A stretch of 15,951 bases of DNA, taken from the NCBI GenBank assembly GCA_041180805.1, contig JBEGQX010000323.1, forward strand, positions 1 to 15,951. Reading direction: 5' to 3'. The notes below the pieces were generated by a model, which ran no database searches, was not told the DNA's origin, and worked only from the letters and a program-made list of their open reading frames with translations. This stretch comes from JBEGQX01 sp041180805. GTDB taxonomy: Bacteria > Planctomycetota > Planctomycetia > Gemmatales > Gemmataceae. Shown in pieces: positions 14,610 to 15,951 of the stretch. Position 1 is the stretch's first letter. The number at the start of each line of letters is the position of its first letter. The translations under genes were made by a program, and so were the position numbers.

Positions 14610-15951
14610 ATGGGTATTCGAAAGTGGTTTTTGGCAGCAGGTGTTGCCTGTCTTGGGCTGGTTGGGCAGGCAAGTGCCGATGTCAAGCTTCCCAAGGTAT
14701 TTAGTGATCATATGGTGCTGCAGCGTGATCGCGAGGTTCCATTTTGGGGTTGGGATAACCCCGGTGCAGAGGTCAAGGTTTCCATCGGTGAAAAATCAGC
14801 AAGCGCAAAAGCTGACAAAGATGGCAAGTGGTCGGTAAAGCTTCCCGCCATGAAGGCTGGCGGTCCTTACAAGGTTACCGTTCAAGGCAGTTCCACGGTC
14901 AATTTTTCCGATGTGCTTTTTGGCGAGGTTTGGCTTTGCTCTGGCCAGTCCAATATGGAATGGTCAGTATCCGCATCCGCAAACCCCAAGGAGGAAATCG
15001 AAAAGGCCAATCATCCTAAAATTCGCCATATCAAGATTCCGCATGTTCCCGCTGACAAGCCACAAAGCGATGTTAACACCAATGGTTGGCAGGTTTGCAC
15101 TCCGCAAGTTGCTGGTGGATTTACCGCAGTGGGCTATTATTTTGCATTGAACCTTCAAAAGGAATTGGATGTTCCAATTGGCCTGATTGGTTCCAACTGG
15201 GGTGGTACACGCATTGAACCCTGGACAACCCCGGATGGTTTTAAAAGCGTTCCAGCTTTAAAAGATATTTCCGACAAGCTGGCAACTTTTCCAACTAAGA
15301 ACGACAAGGGTGTCATCAATCATCAGACCCCTTTGGCCCTTTACAACGGCATGATTTCGCCTCTGGTTCCATATGCGATTCGTGGCGCACTTTGGTATCA
15401 GGGTGAATCCAACAACGGCGAGGGCATGCTTTATTTCGAAAAGATGAAGGCTCTCATCAATGGTTGGCGCAAGCTTTGGAATGATGAGTCCATGCCTTTC
15501 TACTTTGTGCAGTTGGCTCCGTTTGATTACAACAAGCAGATGGAGAACGGCAAACCTGCCACTTCCGGTCTTCCTTACATTTGGGAAGCACAGGCCGCCA
15601 CATTGAAGATTCCAAATACCGGCATGGCGGTTACCGTGGATATTACCGCCCTGAAGGATATTCATCCAAAGAACAAGCAGGATGTAGGCAAACGACTGGC
15701 TTTGTGGGCTTTGGCAAAAACATACAACAAGCCTGTTCTGGTCTACTCCGGCCCCTTGTACAAGTCTATGCAGGTTTCCGGCAACAAGGTTCACATTGAG
15801 TTTGACCATGTTGGAGGCGGCTTGGTCGCAAGGGATGGCAAGCCATTATCCTTCTTTACCATTGCTGGGGAGGACAAAAAGTTTGTTCCCGCAACCGCGG
15901 TGATTGAAGGTGGCAAAGTTGTGGTGAGTGGTGAAGGTGTTTCAAAGCCTG
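14610..15951 (+). CDS. SASA-family carbohydrate esterase (sialate O-acetylesterase-like), 3' end outside window
   Basis: The frame runs from the ATG at 14610 to the right edge with no stop, giving 447 visible residues. Residues 1-23 (MGIRKWFLAAGVACLGLVGQASA) are a classic signal peptide with an AxA-type cleavage site, so the enzyme is exported. A small beta domain follows (~24-105; FSDHMVLQRDREVPFWGWDNPG, GKWSVKLPA), as in sialate O-acetylesterase-like proteins. The SGNH/SASA catalytic core then shows GEVWLCSGQSNMEW (105-118) with nucleophile Ser114, IGSNWGGTRIEPW (193-205), ALWYQGESN (260-268), and DIHPKNKQDVGKRLALWAL (350-368) with the Asp350/His352 pair. The family removes acetyl groups from sugars. 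Sialic acid is unlikely as a substrate in a planctomycete; acetylated plant or algal polysaccharide is a better guess. About 50 residues or more are probably missing at the C-terminus. Codon use appears more GC-rich here than in the otsAB block. Confidence 0.93.
   Translation, partial: MGIRKWFLAAGVACLGLVGQASADVKLPKVFSDHMVLQRDREVPFWGWDNPGAEVKVSIGEKSASAKADKDGKWSVKLPAMKAGGPYKVTVQGSSTVNFSDVLFGEVWLCSGQSNMEWSVSASANPKEEIEKANHPKIRHIKIPHVPADKPQSDVNTNGWQVCTPQVAGGFTAVGYYFALNLQKELDVPIGLIGSNWGGTRIEPWTTPDGFKSVPALKDISDKLATFPTKNDKGVINHQTPLALYNGMISPLVPYAIRGALWYQGESNNGEGMLYFEKMKALINGWRKLWNDESMPFYFVQLAPFDYNKQMENGKPATSGLPYIWEAQAATLKIPNTGMAVTVDITALKDIHPKNKQDVGKRLALWALAKTYNKPVLVYSGPLYKSMQVSGNKVHIEFDHVGGGLVARDGKPLSFFTIAGEDKKFVPATAVIEGGKVVVSGEGVSKP

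Noticed and set aside
15258..15809. 183-residue minus-strand open frame opposite the esterase
   Set aside because: The esterase motifs GESN and DIHP fall in this stretch on the plus strand, so the minus-strand frame is a shadow.
1..15951. tRNA, rRNA, CRISPR, insertion sequence or phage/defence genes
   Set aside because: Intergenic gaps are all below about 135 bases, none shows a tRNA-like or repeat-spacer pattern, and no transposase, integrase, restriction or toxin-antitoxin motif was seen in the real genes.

Overview
This window looks like chromosomal DNA from a planctomycete of moderate G+C content. The strongest markers are a secreted cytochrome-type PSCyt1/DUF1549/DUF1553 (PSD1) protein paired with a Tat-exported DUF1501 protein, a combination greatly expanded in Planctomycetota. 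A SASA-type (sialate O-acetylesterase-like) esterase and several exported TPR proteins fit the same picture. Genus cannot be decided from this sequence. I see no rRNA, tRNA, CRISPR array, insertion sequence, integrase or phage gene, and genes fill almost the whole window.

Layout. (1) 1-2946, plus strand: two tandem TPR proteins whose C-terminal halves are clearly paralogous; the first is cut by the left edge. (2) 3002-3754, plus: YebC/PmpR-family protein. (3) 3794-7102: a NhaR-like LysR regulator on the minus strand, divergent from an otsA-otsB operon for trehalose synthesis whose two genes overlap by ATGA. The 91-base gap between regulator and operon holds dyads, one of which covers the otsA ribosome binding site. 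(4) 11375-7121, minus: the PSD1 cytochrome-type protein followed 34 bases later by the DUF1501 protein. A 20-bp near-perfect palindrome lies 40-60 bases before the first start codon. (5) 13112-11489, minus: a small exported chagasin-like (I42) protease inhibitor followed by a 389-residue protein I do not recognise. (6) 13233-14477, plus, divergent from the inhibitor: an exported protein with a TPR-like middle and a C-terminal DUF3299-like domain bearing CxxC. (7) 14610 to the right edge, plus: a SASA-family carbohydrate esterase, open at its 3' end.

How the genes may work together. The regulator/otsAB block reads as a self-contained osmotic or salt stress module, because E. coli NhaR responds to Na+ and trehalose is a compatible solute. 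The PSD1/DUF1501 pair and the esterase fit the export-heavy, polymer-degrading lifestyle of planctomycetes, but their substrates cannot be read from sequence. The tandem TPR genes, the 389-residue protein and the TPR-DUF3299-like protein are the least characterised parts. I did not find a convincing new multi-gene system. The best leads are the regulator-otsAB arrangement, the composite PSD1 protein with a golvesin-like insert, and the TPR-DUF3299-like protein.
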